From Pseudomonadota bacterium (GTDB lineage: Bacteria; Pseudomonadota; Gammaproteobacteria; Burkholderiales; Burkholderiaceae_C): DNA of 60,050 nucleotides. The notes under the pieces are model-generated. The model saw only the letters and a program-made list of their open reading frames with translations. It was not told where the DNA came from and searched no databases. Positions 44,124 through 52,143 of this stretch are shown piece after piece; position 1 is the stretch's first letter, and the number at the start of each line of letters is the position of its first letter. The stretch spans positions 1-60,050 of the forward strand of contig JAEWIF010000035.1 of the NCBI GenBank assembly GCA_023387335.1, given 5' to 3'. A program made the position numbers and the translations under genes.

Positions 44124-45023
44124 GGCCGGGGCCGTCGCCGCCAGCCAGAACGCCTGCGCCGTCCGCCCCGGGAGATCGCGCTCGCGATAGAGGCGCACCG
44201 CCAGCGGGATCTGCCAATCGGCGTCCGCCGCCTCGACCAGCCGCCCCTGCGCGAGATCGTCCTCGATCAGCGTCGCAGGCAGCCAGGCGAGCCCACGGCC
44301 ATCGAGTGCCATGGTGCGCAGCACCGAAGCGTGGTGCGCCGTGACGACGACCTGCGTGGGCAGCGCCTCCAGCCGCGCGCCCAGCACCGCGCGAAGGATG
44401 CGGCCCAGCCCCGACTCGGTGCTGAACTGCAGGATGCGGACAGTCTCGCCGTTCCTGGACGACGGCCGGTGGCGCGGGCCGCCGCGCTCGTCGGGCTGCG
44501 ACACCGGGATCAGCCGGTCATCGCCGATGCGCGCCGACGCGCAGGGTTCGGCGTCCAGCGGGCTGGGCGCGGCCGGATGCGCATGGCCCAGCACGAAATG
44601 CACCTTGCCCTGCAGCATCAGCGCCTCGCACTGCTGCAGCACGTCGGACATCAGCTGCAGCGGGCCGAGCGGCGATCTCTGTTCCAGACCGCGCAGCCAG
44701 CGCGGCAGGAAGGTGAGCGAAAGGGCATGGGTCGAAGCGATGCGCAGCGCGGTGGCGTTCGCCTCGGCCACGGCCTGCGCCTCGCCGGGCAGCCGCGCGA
44801 TGCGTGCCACCGTGTCCTGGGCGACGCCGCGGAACCACTCGCCGGCCTCGGTCAGCCGGGCCGGCTGCGAGGTGCGGTCGAACAGGTCCACGCCCAGCCA
44901 TTCCTCCAGCGCGCGGATGCGCCGGCTGAACGCGGGCTGGGAGGTGTGCCGGGCCTCGGCCGCGCGGGAGAAATTGCCGCTGGCGGCCAGGGCCAGGAAG
45001 TCTTCGCACCAGGTGAAGTTCAT
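44112..45023 (-). CDS. LysR-family regulator (HypT/YjiE-like)
   Basis: A 303-residue LysR regulator with the HTH segment FLALAASGNFSRAAEARHTSQPAFSRRIRALEEWLGVDLFDR. This order (NFS-AA-R-SQPAFSRRIRALE) is that of HypT/YjiE. The effector region includes ALSLTFLPRWL and GRGLAWLPATLIEDDL. HypT senses hypochlorite through methionines and cysteines; only one Cys is visible near the sensor part, so the name describes kinship rather than function. It is divergent from tarD by 104 bases and may control it. Confidence 0.82.
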
Positions 45024-45127
45024 GCCGGTTCGTCCAGCGCATCAAAGCAGAGAAAAAGAGCATTGGCCGCCGCGGGCGGCCGGGTCCACCATCACGGCCT
45101 TCTGTTGCCATAGACCGGACCTGCCCC

Positions 45128-46294
45128 ATGAAGATCGTCGAAATCCGCGAGAAGACCGTCCCGATCAGCTCGCCCATCCGCAACGCCTACATCGACTTTA
45201 GCAAGATGACGCTGAGCCTCGTGGCCGTCGTCACCGACGTGGTTCGCAACGGCAAGCCGGTGGTGGGCTACGGCTTCAACTCCAACGGCCGCTACGGCCA
45301 GGGCCAGCTGATGCGCGAGCGCTTCATTCCCCGCATCATGGAAGCCGACCCGGCCTCGCTGGTCGACGACAGCGGCAAGAACCTGGACGCGCACAAGGTC
45401 TGGGCCTGCATGTTCAGGAACGAGAAGCCCGGCGGCCACGGCGAGCGCTCGGTCGCCATCGGCACCATCGACATGGCCGTGTGGGACGCGGTGGCCAAGA
45501 TCGCCGACCAGCCGCTCTACCAATTGCTGGCCGACCGCTACGGCGACGGCAAGCCCGACCGCAAGGTGTTCGTCTACGCCGCCGGCGGCTACTACTACCC
45601 GGGCAAGGACGACACCCAGCTCAAGGACGAGATGCGCAAGTACCTCGACCGCGGCTACACGGTGGTGAAGATGAAGATCGGCGGCGCCCCGCTGGCCGAG
45701 GACCAGCGCCGCATCGAGTCGGTGCTGTCCATGCTGCCGTCCGGCTGCAGGCTGGCGGTGGACGCCAACGGCCGCTTCGACCTGGACACCGCCATCGCCT
45801 ATGCCAAGGCGCTGTCGCGCTACGACCTGTTCTGGTACGAGGAAGCGGGCGACCCGCTGGACTTCGAGCTGCAGGCCACGCTGCGCAACTACTACGACAA
45901 CCCGATGGCCACCGGCGAGAACCTGTTCTCCATGCAGGACGCGCGCAACCTGATCCGCCACGGCGGCATGCGCCCCGACCGCGACTGGCTGCAGTTCGAC
46001 TGCGCCCTCAGCTACGGCCTGGTGGAGTACCTGCGCACGCTGGACATGCTGCGCCAGCACGGCTGGTCGCCCTCGCGCTGCATCCCGCACGGCGGCCACC
46101 AGATGTCGCTGGCCATCGCCGCCGGCCTCGGCCTGGGCGGCAACGAGAGCTACCCGGACCTGTTCCAGCCGTACGGCGGCTTCCCGGACGGCGTGAAGGT
46201 CGATGGCAGCCACGTGGTGCTGCCGGAACTGCCGGGCATCGGCTTCGAGGGCAAGGCGGATTTGATCCGCGAGATGCGCGCCCTCGCCGAGTGA
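45128..46294 (+). CDS. tarD: D(-)-tartrate dehydratase
   Basis: A 388-residue mandelate-racemase/enolase-superfamily enzyme matching Bradyrhizobium TarD almost block by block from memory (IRNAYIDFSKMT, VYAAGGYYYPGK, FSMQDARNLIR.GGMRPDRDW). The catalytic base is in VVKMKIGG (K183), the metal ligands D212 (VDANGRF), E238/E239 (WYEEAGDP) and E264 (ATGEN), and the acid H321 (IPHGGHQ); TarD uses K184 and H322. It dehydrates D-tartrate to oxaloacetate. No transporter or second tartrate gene is nearby. Its stop directly abuts that of the NIPSNAP gene on the other strand. Confidence 0.9.
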   Translation: MKIVEIREKTVPISSPIRNAYIDFSKMTLSLVAVVTDVVRNGKPVVGYGFNSNGRYGQGQLMRERFIPRIMEADPASLVDDSGKNLDAHKVWACMFRNEKPGGHGERSVAIGTIDMAVWDAVAKIADQPLYQLLADRYGDGKPDRKVFVYAAGGYYYPGKDDTQLKDEMRKYLDRGYTVVKMKIGGAPLAEDQRRIESVLSMLPSGCRLAVDANGRFDLDTAIAYAKALSRYDLFWYEEAGDPLDFELQATLRNYYDNPMATGENLFSMQDARNLIRHGGMRPDRDWLQFDCALSYGLVEYLRTLDMLRQHGWSPSRCIPHGGHQMSLAIAAGLGLGGNESYPDLFQPYGGFPDGVKVDGSHVVLPELPGIGFEGKADLIREMRALAE

Positions 46295-46621
46295 TCAATG
46301 CGGGATGGGCACGGCTTTGATGAGCCGCGTCTCCTGCGCCACGATCAGGTGCTCCGACGCGCTGAGATAGGCCGGGAAATCCGGATGCGTGTCGCGCGCC
46401 AGGCAACGCCGCTCGTAGTCGGCCAGGTCGTCGTAGCCCCACAGGTGGACGAACTGGTTGAGCGGGCCGACGTGGCTCACGTAGAAGCCCAGCGGCTCGC
46501 CCAGCGTCTCGCGCAGGATCGGCATCGCCAAGCGGTTGAAGACGTCCAGGAACTCCGGCATCTTGCGCAGCCGGATCGTGTAGATCCGGTGGTCCACCAG
46601 CGCCTTAGGCGGGTACGGCAT
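46295..46621 (-). CDS. NIPSNAP-family protein
   Basis: 108 residues: VDHRIYTIRLRKMPEFLDVFNRLAMPIL, GEPLGFYVSHVGPLNQFVHLWGYDDLADYERR. This is a ferredoxin-like (dimeric alpha-beta barrel) NIPSNAP domain, often encoded in catabolic operons as isomerases, oxygenases or folding partners. The start overlaps the end of the upstream dehydrogenase gene by 17 bases. It is third in the minus-strand unit that starts at 49309. Confidence 0.85.
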   Translation of the reverse strand: MPYPPKALVDHRIYTIRLRKMPEFLDVFNRLAMPILRETLGEPLGFYVSHVGPLNQFVHLWGYDDLADYERRCLARDTHPDFPAYLSASEHLIVAQETRLIKAVPIPH

Positions 46622-48362
46622 GGCTGGGCTCCAGTCCGGCCGGGGCCGACGACAGCTGCGGTTCCAGGCCGGCCAGGTGGCGGCCCGTGATGTACCCGAA
46701 CGTCATGATCGGGCCGAGCGTGATGCCCGCGCCGGGGTAGTTGCCGCCCATCACGCTGGCGCGGTCGTTGCCCACGGCGTACAGGCCCTCGATCGGCCTG
46801 CGGTTCGCATCCAGCACGCGGCCGACGACGTCGGTGGCGATGCCGTCGAAGGTGCCCAGGTCGCCCATCACCACGCGCAGCGCGTAGTACGGGCCGGCGC
46901 CGATCGGCGCGACGCAGGGATTGGGCTTCTGCTCGGGATCGGCCAGGTAGCGGTTGAACGAAGTGGTGCCGCGGCCGAACTGGCGGTCCTCGCCGGCGGT
47001 CGCGCCCTGGTTGTATTCGCGCACCGTGGCTTCCAGCGCGTCGGGCTCGATGCCCGCGCGCTCAGCCAGCTCGCGCAGCGTCGCGCCCTTCACCAGGTAG
47101 CCCTTGCTCACCAGCGGGCCCAGCGGCATCGGCGCCGGCTTGGCGTAGCCCAGGCCGTACTTGCTGATCGTGGCCTGGTCGCACACCAGCCACATGCCGG
47201 TGTCGCGGCCCTGGCCGGAAGCGACCATTGCCGCGCCCACGTCATGGTACGAGTTCGATTCGTTGGTGAAGCGGCGGCCGTTCTTCAGCACGCCGATGAT
47301 GCCGGGCTTGTAGCGGTCCAGCAGGTGCGGGAACGCGCCGAACTCGCCGTTGCCCAGCGGCACCTTGGAGGTCGGCATCCACGCGGCCGGCGAGCTGAAG
47401 CGGATCGGCACGTGGCCGCCCACCTGCTCCGCCATGCGCGCGCCGTCGCCCGTGTTGCCCTTGGGCACCGGCGAGAAATGCTCGGCGCCCGCGCGCAGGT
47501 GCGGATAGGCCTTCGCGATGCGCTGCACGTCGTGCGAGAAGCCGCCGCCGGCCAGCACCACGCCCTTGCGCGCGACGACGCGCTGCATGCCCTCGGGGCC
47601 TTCGACCAGCGCGCCCGTGATGCGGCCCTCCTCCACCACCAGCTGCCGGGCCGGCGTGCTGGTGCGGATCGGGATCTTCAGGTCGAACGCCGACTTGGCG
47701 AGGCGCGCCGCCAGCGCATTGCCGCTGGTGACGTTGATGCCGCGGCGATACAGCGCGAGTTCCTTCACGTGGTTCACCAGCCGCTTGACCACGTAAGCGA
47801 ACGAGGTGAACGACTTGGTGAAGCGGAAGAAGTGCTTCAGGTCGGCGTTGGCCGAGTTGAACATCATCCCGATGAAGGTGATGGTGGCCAGCGGCGGACG
47901 CAGCCGCCCCATCTCGCTGCCCAGGCCGCGGATGTCGTAGGGCGCGGCCAGGATGGAGCGGCCGATGTCCACGCCGCCGTCGGCGTCGGGGTGGTAGTCG
48001 GGGTAGAGCGTGGGGATGAATTTCACCTCGGTCTCGCGCTCGAAGAACTCCACCATCTCGGGCGCCTTGTCCACGAAGGCCTCCACCGCCGGGCCGTCGT
48101 ACCAGGCGCCGGTCTCGGCCTTCATGTAGCGCAGCACGGCCTCGCGCGAGTCGGCGTGGCCGGCCTTCTTCGCATGCGGCGACAGCGGGATCCAAAGCAC
48201 GCCGCCGGAGAACGCGGTGGTGCCGCCGAACACCGGCTCCTTCTCGACCACGAGCACGTCCAGCCCGTTCTTCTTCGCGGTGATGGCGGTGGACAGGCCG
48301 CCGGCGCCGGCGCCCACCACCAGGACGTCGCAGTGCACCGTGGGCAGTTCGTTCATGTTCAT
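46605..48362 (-). CDS. KstD-like FAD-dependent dehydrogenase
   Basis: A 585-residue flavoprotein of the 3-ketosteroid Delta1-dehydrogenase/fumarate reductase family. The FAD site is DVLVVGAGAGGLSTAITAKKNG and EPVFGGTTAFSGGVLW. The C-terminal family block is RPIEGLYAVGNDRASVMGG then NYPGAGITLGPIMTFGYITG, with the Tyr and Gly that in KstD bind the 3-keto group. It should remove 1,2-hydrogens from a cyclic ketone. The start (ATG 48362) overlaps the flavin-reductase stop by four bases. The absence of other steroid genes leaves the substrate open. Confidence 0.82.
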   Translation of the reverse strand: MNMNELPTVHCDVLVVGAGAGGLSTAITAKKNGLDVLVVEKEPVFGGTTAFSGGVLWIPLSPHAKKAGHADSREAVLRYMKAETGAWYDGPAVEAFVDKAPEMVEFFERETEVKFIPTLYPDYHPDADGGVDIGRSILAAPYDIRGLGSEMGRLRPPLATITFIGMMFNSANADLKHFFRFTKSFTSFAYVVKRLVNHVKELALYRRGINVTSGNALAARLAKSAFDLKIPIRTSTPARQLVVEEGRITGALVEGPEGMQRVVARKGVVLAGGGFSHDVQRIAKAYPHLRAGAEHFSPVPKGNTGDGARMAEQVGGHVPIRFSSPAAWMPTSKVPLGNGEFGAFPHLLDRYKPGIIGVLKNGRRFTNESNSYHDVGAAMVASGQGRDTGMWLVCDQATISKYGLGYAKPAPMPLGPLVSKGYLVKGATLRELAERAGIEPDALEATVREYNQGATAGEDRQFGRGTTSFNRYLADPEQKPNPCVAPIGAGPYYALRVVMGDLGTFDGIATDVVGRVLDANRRPIEGLYAVGNDRASVMGGNYPGAGITLGPIMTFGYITGRHLAGLEPQLSSAPAGLEPSHAVPA

Positions 48363-49309
48363 GCGTGGGCCTCCTGCAGGGCCGCGTCGCGGCGCAGCTG
48401 TTCGAAGTAGCGGCTCATCTCGGCTTCCGCGGCGTCGGCGTCGCGTTCGCGCAGGTGCGCCAGGATCTGGCGGCGCACCGGCACCAGGTCGGGCCGGGCG
48501 CGCAGCGTGGCGTCGGTCTTGAGCACGTGGCGCAGCAGCGTCGCCAGCGTCTCGGCCACCACCACCAGCACCTCGTTGTGGGCGGCGGTGGTGATCAGGT
48601 TGAAGAACTCCACGCTGGCTTCGCCGCGCTGCTGGGCGTCGGCGTACTGCTCGATCTCGACGATCTTGCGGTCGATGGCGTCGAAGTCGTCGCTGGTGCC
48701 GTTCTGGCAGGCCAGGCGCAGCAGCATGCAGTTGACCAGGCGGCGGGCCTGGTCCAGGTGCGCCGTCTCCAGCCGGCCGCCGGCGGCCAGCTCGCGCAGC
48801 GACTGCGTGAGCATCATGTAGGCGCCCTTGTAGAACACCAGCGAGGGCTCCTGGCGGCCGTGGTCGAAGCGCGCCACCTGGCCCAGGAACAGCATGTGGT
48901 CGCCGGCCTCGTGCTCGGCGAACTTGTCGCACTCGAAGCTGGCCACGCTGCCGGCGATCACCGGCAGGCCGCGGTGGCCCGCGGCCCAGGCCACGCCCTC
49001 GAACTTGTCGACGATGGCGCCGCTGGCGAAGCGCGCCGACAGCTCCTTCTGGTCCTCGGCCAGGATGTTGATGGCGAAGGCGCCCGCCTGGCGGAAGGCG
49101 TCCAGGCTCTTGCTGGCCAGGCGCAGGCCCCAGGAGACCAGCGGCGGATCCAGCGACACCGAGCTGAAGGAGTTGCAGGTCAGCCCCACGGGGCGGCCGT
49201 CGGGTCCGGTGGTCGTGATGATCGCGACGCCGGTCGGGAAGCTTCCGAGCGCGTTGCGGAAGGCCTTCACGTCGAACGCCTCGGGGGTCTGGGCGGTGGG
49301 CATCTGCAT
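48359..49309 (-). CDS. flavin reductase fused to an FCD (GntR-type) sensor domain
   Basis: 316 residues in two parts. Residues 10-165 are an HpaC-like flavin reductase: FRNALGSFPTGVAIITT, the FMN motif GLTCNSFSSVSLDPP (42-56) and DHMLFLGQV. Residues 166-310 are an FCD effector domain of FadR-type GntR regulators (LTQSLRELAAGGRL, ARRLVNCMLLRLAC, ARPDLVPVRRQIL, LRERDADAAEAEM) without any helix-turn-helix. The second part resembles the GntR protein at 56 kb closely. The reductase should supply FMNH2 to a monooxygenase. By analogy to HpaH C1, whose MarR-like tail senses substrate, the FCD part may gate it. First gene of the minus-strand operon. No monooxygenase partner is visible. Confidence 0.88.
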   Translation of the reverse strand: MQMPTAQTPEAFDVKAFRNALGSFPTGVAIITTTGPDGRPVGLTCNSFSSVSLDPPLVSWGLRLASKSLDAFRQAGAFAINILAEDQKELSARFASGAIVDKFEGVAWAAGHRGLPVIAGSVASFECDKFAEHEAGDHMLFLGQVARFDHGRQEPSLVFYKGAYMMLTQSLRELAAGGRLETAHLDQARRLVNCMLLRLACQNGTSDDFDAIDRKIVEIEQYADAQQRGEASVEFFNLITTAAHNEVLVVVAETLATLLRHVLKTDATLRARPDLVPVRRQILAHLRERDADAAEAEMSRYFEQLRRDAALQEAHA

Positions 49310-49324
49310 GGCCGTCTCGCTATG

Positions 49325-49369
49325 TTGAATGGTTTGACCATTATAGGTTATACTGGCCTCGCCAATCAA
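49325..49369. promoter_or_regulatory. divergent promoters around one GntR operator
   Basis: AATGGTTTGACCATT (49328-49342) is a near-perfect palindrome of FadR/VanR type (TGGT-N3-ACCA). Rightward: TTGAAT (49325-49330), 18 bases, TATACT (49349-49354) toward the thiolase-like gene. Leftward: TTGATT (49369-49364), 18 bases, TATAAT (49345-49340) toward the flavin reductase. The operator lies in the spacer of one and over the -10 of the other, so one repressor could shut both. Confidence 0.7.
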
Positions 49370-49384
49370 CCACCGGAACCACCC

Positions 49385-50578
49385 ATGACACGAAGGGTCG
49401 CCATCATCGGCACCAGCGCCATCCCGGTCGGCCGGCACCAGACCAAGGCGGAGGAGCCGCTGCAGGTCCTGGAGCAGGAGATCATGACGCGGCTGGTCGT
49501 CGATGCCGTCAAGGACGCGGGCATCGAGAAGAAGGACATCGGCAGCCTGGTGCTCACCCTGCCGCGCCCCTATACGCTGCAGAAGTACTTCTCCACTTTC
49601 CTGGTCAGCCACCTGCGGCTGAACTGCACCGGCAGCGTGCTGGAGGTGATGGGCAACGGAATGACCGGCGCGGTCTGCTTCGACCGCGCCTGCGACGAGA
49701 TCCTGCTGGGCCGCACCGACGTCGCGCTGGCCCTGGGCATCAACATGGAGGCGGCCACGCCGGCCTCCGAACATGCGATGAGCAGCATGCGCACCACCGG
49801 CGACGTCGACTTCCACGCCTCCAGCGGCTTCATCCCGATCAGCTGGTACGCGATGGACGCGATGCGCTACATGCACGAGTACGGCGCGACGCGCGAGCAC
49901 TTCGGCGCGGTCGCGGTGAAGAACCGCTGGCACGCTTCCATGAACCCGCTGGCGCAGTACCGCAAGCCGATCACGCTGGCCGAGGTGCTGGAGCAGCGCC
50001 CGATCGTCGAGCCGCTGGGCCTGTACGACGTGCCCGGCCGCAGCGACGGCGCGGCCTGCCTGGTGCTGGCCTCGGAAGAGGTCGCCAAATCGCTCGGCAA
50101 GCCCTACGCCTTGGTGCGCGGCCGCGGCTTCTGCCACGACGGCTCGCACCAGATCAACGAGGTGCCCAACGACATGACCGAGCTGATCGCCGCCAAGCAG
50201 GCTTCGGCCACGGCGTACAAGCAGGCGGGCGTGTCGGCGAAGGAGATGGACCTGGCCGAGTTCTATGCCCCGTGCACCGTCGTCGAGGTGCTGGTGAGCG
50301 AGGCGGTGGGGTTCTTCGGCCGCGGCGAAGGCGCCCCGGCGGCGGCGGAAGGCCGCACCAAGCTGGGCGGCTCGATCCCGATCTCCGTCTCCGGCGGCCT
50401 GACCTCGCGCGGCCATCCCGCATACGTCACCTCGCTCTACAACTACTGCGAGATGGCCGACCAGCTACGCGGCCGCGCCGGCGAACGCCAGGTGAAGGAC
50501 GCGCGCCTGGGGCTCACCACCGGCGAGCTGGGCAACTACAACGCCGCCCTGTGCCACGTGCTGGAGGCCCAACGATGA
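49385..50578 (+). CDS. thiolase-like protein without catalytic Cys, Ltp2-type aldolase candidate
   Basis: 397 residues of thiolase fold (SCP-x/lipid-transfer branch): RRVAIIGTSAIPVGRHQ, GSVLEVMGNGMTGA, and SVSGGLTSRGHP. The nucleophile region reads VMGNGMTG with no cysteine. The thiolase His (HDCFT) is replaced by Tyr: EFY294APCT. Ltp2, a steroid side-chain retro-aldolase that works with a DUF35 partner, has just these losses and uses Tyr294. A DUF35 gene follows with a four-base overlap. So carbon-carbon cleavage of a beta-hydroxyacyl-CoA is a better guess than thiolysis. Confidence 0.82.
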   Translation: MTRRVAIIGTSAIPVGRHQTKAEEPLQVLEQEIMTRLVVDAVKDAGIEKKDIGSLVLTLPRPYTLQKYFSTFLVSHLRLNCTGSVLEVMGNGMTGAVCFDRACDEILLGRTDVALALGINMEAATPASEHAMSSMRTTGDVDFHASSGFIPISWYAMDAMRYMHEYGATREHFGAVAVKNRWHASMNPLAQYRKPITLAEVLEQRPIVEPLGLYDVPGRSDGAACLVLASEEVAKSLGKPYALVRGRGFCHDGSHQINEVPNDMTELIAAKQASATAYKQAGVSAKEMDLAEFYAPCTVVEVLVSEAVGFFGRGEGAPAAAEGRTKLGGSIPISVSGGLTSRGHPAYVTSLYNYCEMADQLRGRAGERQVKDARLGLTTGELGNYNAALCHVLEAQR

Positions 50579-50997
50579 CGCTCGAATCCATCTCCGTCGC
50601 GCGCACCCGCGCCTATCCGCCGCGCGTGTCGGCCTTCACCCAGCCGTTCTGGGAAGGCCTGCGCGCCGGCCAGTGGCAGAGCACCTGCTGCGAGGCCTGC
50701 GGCAAGGCCACTTTCCCGCCCAAGCCGGTGTGCCCGCACTGCTGGTCGGACCGCATGGCGTGGAAGGACCTGGCCACCCGCGGCACGCTTTACTCCTGGA
50801 CCCGCATCCATTCGGCGCCCAAGGTGTTCGTCGAGGAGGCGCCCTACGCGGTGTGCGTGGTGGACCTGGAGAACGGCCTGCGCATCGCAACCCGGCTGGT
50901 CGACAAGCCGGGCCAGGACTTCCGGTGCGGCATGCCGGTGGAGCTGGTCGTGTTGCAATACGAAGACGGGCCGCTGCTCGGCTCGCGCCCCCTCTGA
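50575..50997 (+). CDS. DUF35 OB-fold protein with Zn ribbon
   Basis: 140 residues: N-terminal helices (FTQPFWEGLRAGQWQ), a zinc ribbon C39-x2-C42 and C53-x2-C56 (CCEACGKATFPPKPVCPHC), then an OB fold (GTLYSWTRIH, APYAVCVVDLENGLRIATRL). DUF35 proteins act as CoA-binding partners of thiolase-like enzymes, as ChsH2 does for Ltp2. ATGA overlap with the upstream gene supports complex formation. Confidence 0.88.
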   Translation: MTLESISVARTRAYPPRVSAFTQPFWEGLRAGQWQSTCCEACGKATFPPKPVCPHCWSDRMAWKDLATRGTLYSWTRIHSAPKVFVEEAPYAVCVVDLENGLRIATRLVDKPGQDFRCGMPVELVVLQYEDGPLLGSRPL

Positions 50998-51014
50998 CCT
51001 GGAGACAGACCCGC

Positions 51015-51341
51015 ATGTTCTATGAACTCCGCACCTACACCTGCTCGCCCAACAAGCTGCCGGTGGTGCTCAAGCGCTTCGAGACGGTGACGCTGGGCCT
51101 CTTCGAGAAGCACGGCATCAAGCGCATCACGCCGCTGCTCACCGTGGCCATCGGCGAGGACAACCACGAGCTGAAGTACATCCTGCAGTGGGAGTCGCAC
51201 GAGCAGCGCGACAAGGCCTGGATCGCCTTCCGGGCCGACCCGGCCTGGCAGGCGGCGGTCAAGGAAAGCGAGAAGGACGGCGCCACCGTGGTGAGGATCG
51301 GCAACGAAATCCTGGTGGCCGCGCCCTTCTCGGTGAAGTAG
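51015..51341 (+). CDS. NIPSNAP-family protein
   Basis: 108 residues: MFYELRTYTCSPNKLPVVLKRFETVTLGLFEKHGIKRI and LKYILQWESHEQRDKAWIAFRADPAWQ, a full NIPSNAP ferredoxin-like domain. It is the same length as the NIPSNAP protein at 46.3 kb but clearly different in sequence; the two stand at the ends of the divergent operons. GGAGACAG precedes the ATG. Confidence 0.87.
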   Translation: MFYELRTYTCSPNKLPVVLKRFETVTLGLFEKHGIKRITPLLTVAIGEDNHELKYILQWESHEQRDKAWIAFRADPAWQAAVKESEKDGATVVRIGNEILVAAPFSVK

Positions 51342-51401
51342 CCCATCCACGGCGAAGCCCCGCCGATAGAATCATGGGTCAGTCCATTAGAGGGAGGACG
51401 C

Positions 51402-52139
51402 ATGAAAGAAGCTGCAGCAGTCAGCCTGGGATTCGAGCCGATCGCGCCGTCGCGCGCGTTCGAGGAGATCGCCGCACAGATCCGTGAACTGGTCGCCAGC
51501 GGCCGCCTGAAGCCGGGCGACCGCCTTCCGGCCGAGCGCGACCTGTCCGCCAAGTTCAAGGTCAGCCGCAACACGCTGCGCGAGGCGCTTCGTGCGCTGG
51601 AGCTGAGCGGGATGATCGAGTTGCGCAAGGGCGCCGCCGGCGGCGCCTTCGTGCTGCCCGGCAGCTCCGGCGTGGTGGTCAACGGCCTGCGCGACCTGTA
51701 CCACCTGGGCGCGATCAAGCCCGAGCACCTGACCGAGGCCCGCGTCTGGCTCAGCGAAGTGGTGGTTCGCGTCGCCTGCGAGCGCCTGACCGAGCAGGAC
51801 CTGCTGGCGCTGGAAGAGAACATCGCCCTGGCCACCAAGGCCGACAAGGCCGGCAACTTCCAGCAGCGCGCCGACCTGCACCGCGAGTTCCACAACCTGC
51901 TGGCCGCGGCCACCCGCAACCCGATCATCACCATCACCATGGAAGGCGTGATGGAAGTGATGCGCGAGTTCGTCAAGACCATCGGCCCGAGCGACAACGC
52001 CTACACCCTGCCCTCGCGCCGCCGGCTGCTCAAGCACCTGCGCGCGCGCGACGCCGACGCGGCGGTGGCCGAGATGAACAAGTTCCTGGAGCGCCTGCAG
52101 GCCAACTACATGGAACTCTGGAACTCGCGCCAGCAGTGA
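51402..52139 (+). CDS. GntR/FCD-family regulator
   Basis: A 245-residue FadR-type regulator. The winged helix is VASGRLKPGDRLPAERDLSAKFKVSRNTLREALRALELSGMIELRKG. The FCD domain has ADLHREFHNLLAAATRNP, so the metal-site His is kept, and SRRRLLKHLRARDADAAVAEM. It is 60 bases after the NIPSNAP gene behind GGGAGGA. The gap holds an imperfect dyad ATGGGTCAGTCCAT (51374-51387) that could be its own site. It is tail-to-tail with the flavoprotein gene, four bases apart. Confidence 0.88.
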   Translation: MKEAAAVSLGFEPIAPSRAFEEIAAQIRELVASGRLKPGDRLPAERDLSAKFKVSRNTLREALRALELSGMIELRKGAAGGAFVLPGSSGVVVNGLRDLYHLGAIKPEHLTEARVWLSEVVVRVACERLTEQDLLALEENIALATKADKAGNFQQRADLHREFHNLLAAATRNPIITITMEGVMEVMREFVKTIGPSDNAYTLPSRRRLLKHLRARDADAAVAEMNKFLERLQANYMELWNSRQQ

Positions 52140-52143
52140 GTCT

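Noticed and set aside
51374..51387. ATGGGTCAGTCCAT before the GntR gene as a fourth copy of the shared operator
   Set aside because: The spacing is six instead of five bases between TGG and CCA, and the inner arms differ. It may be a site for the local GntR protein but does not match the shared motif.
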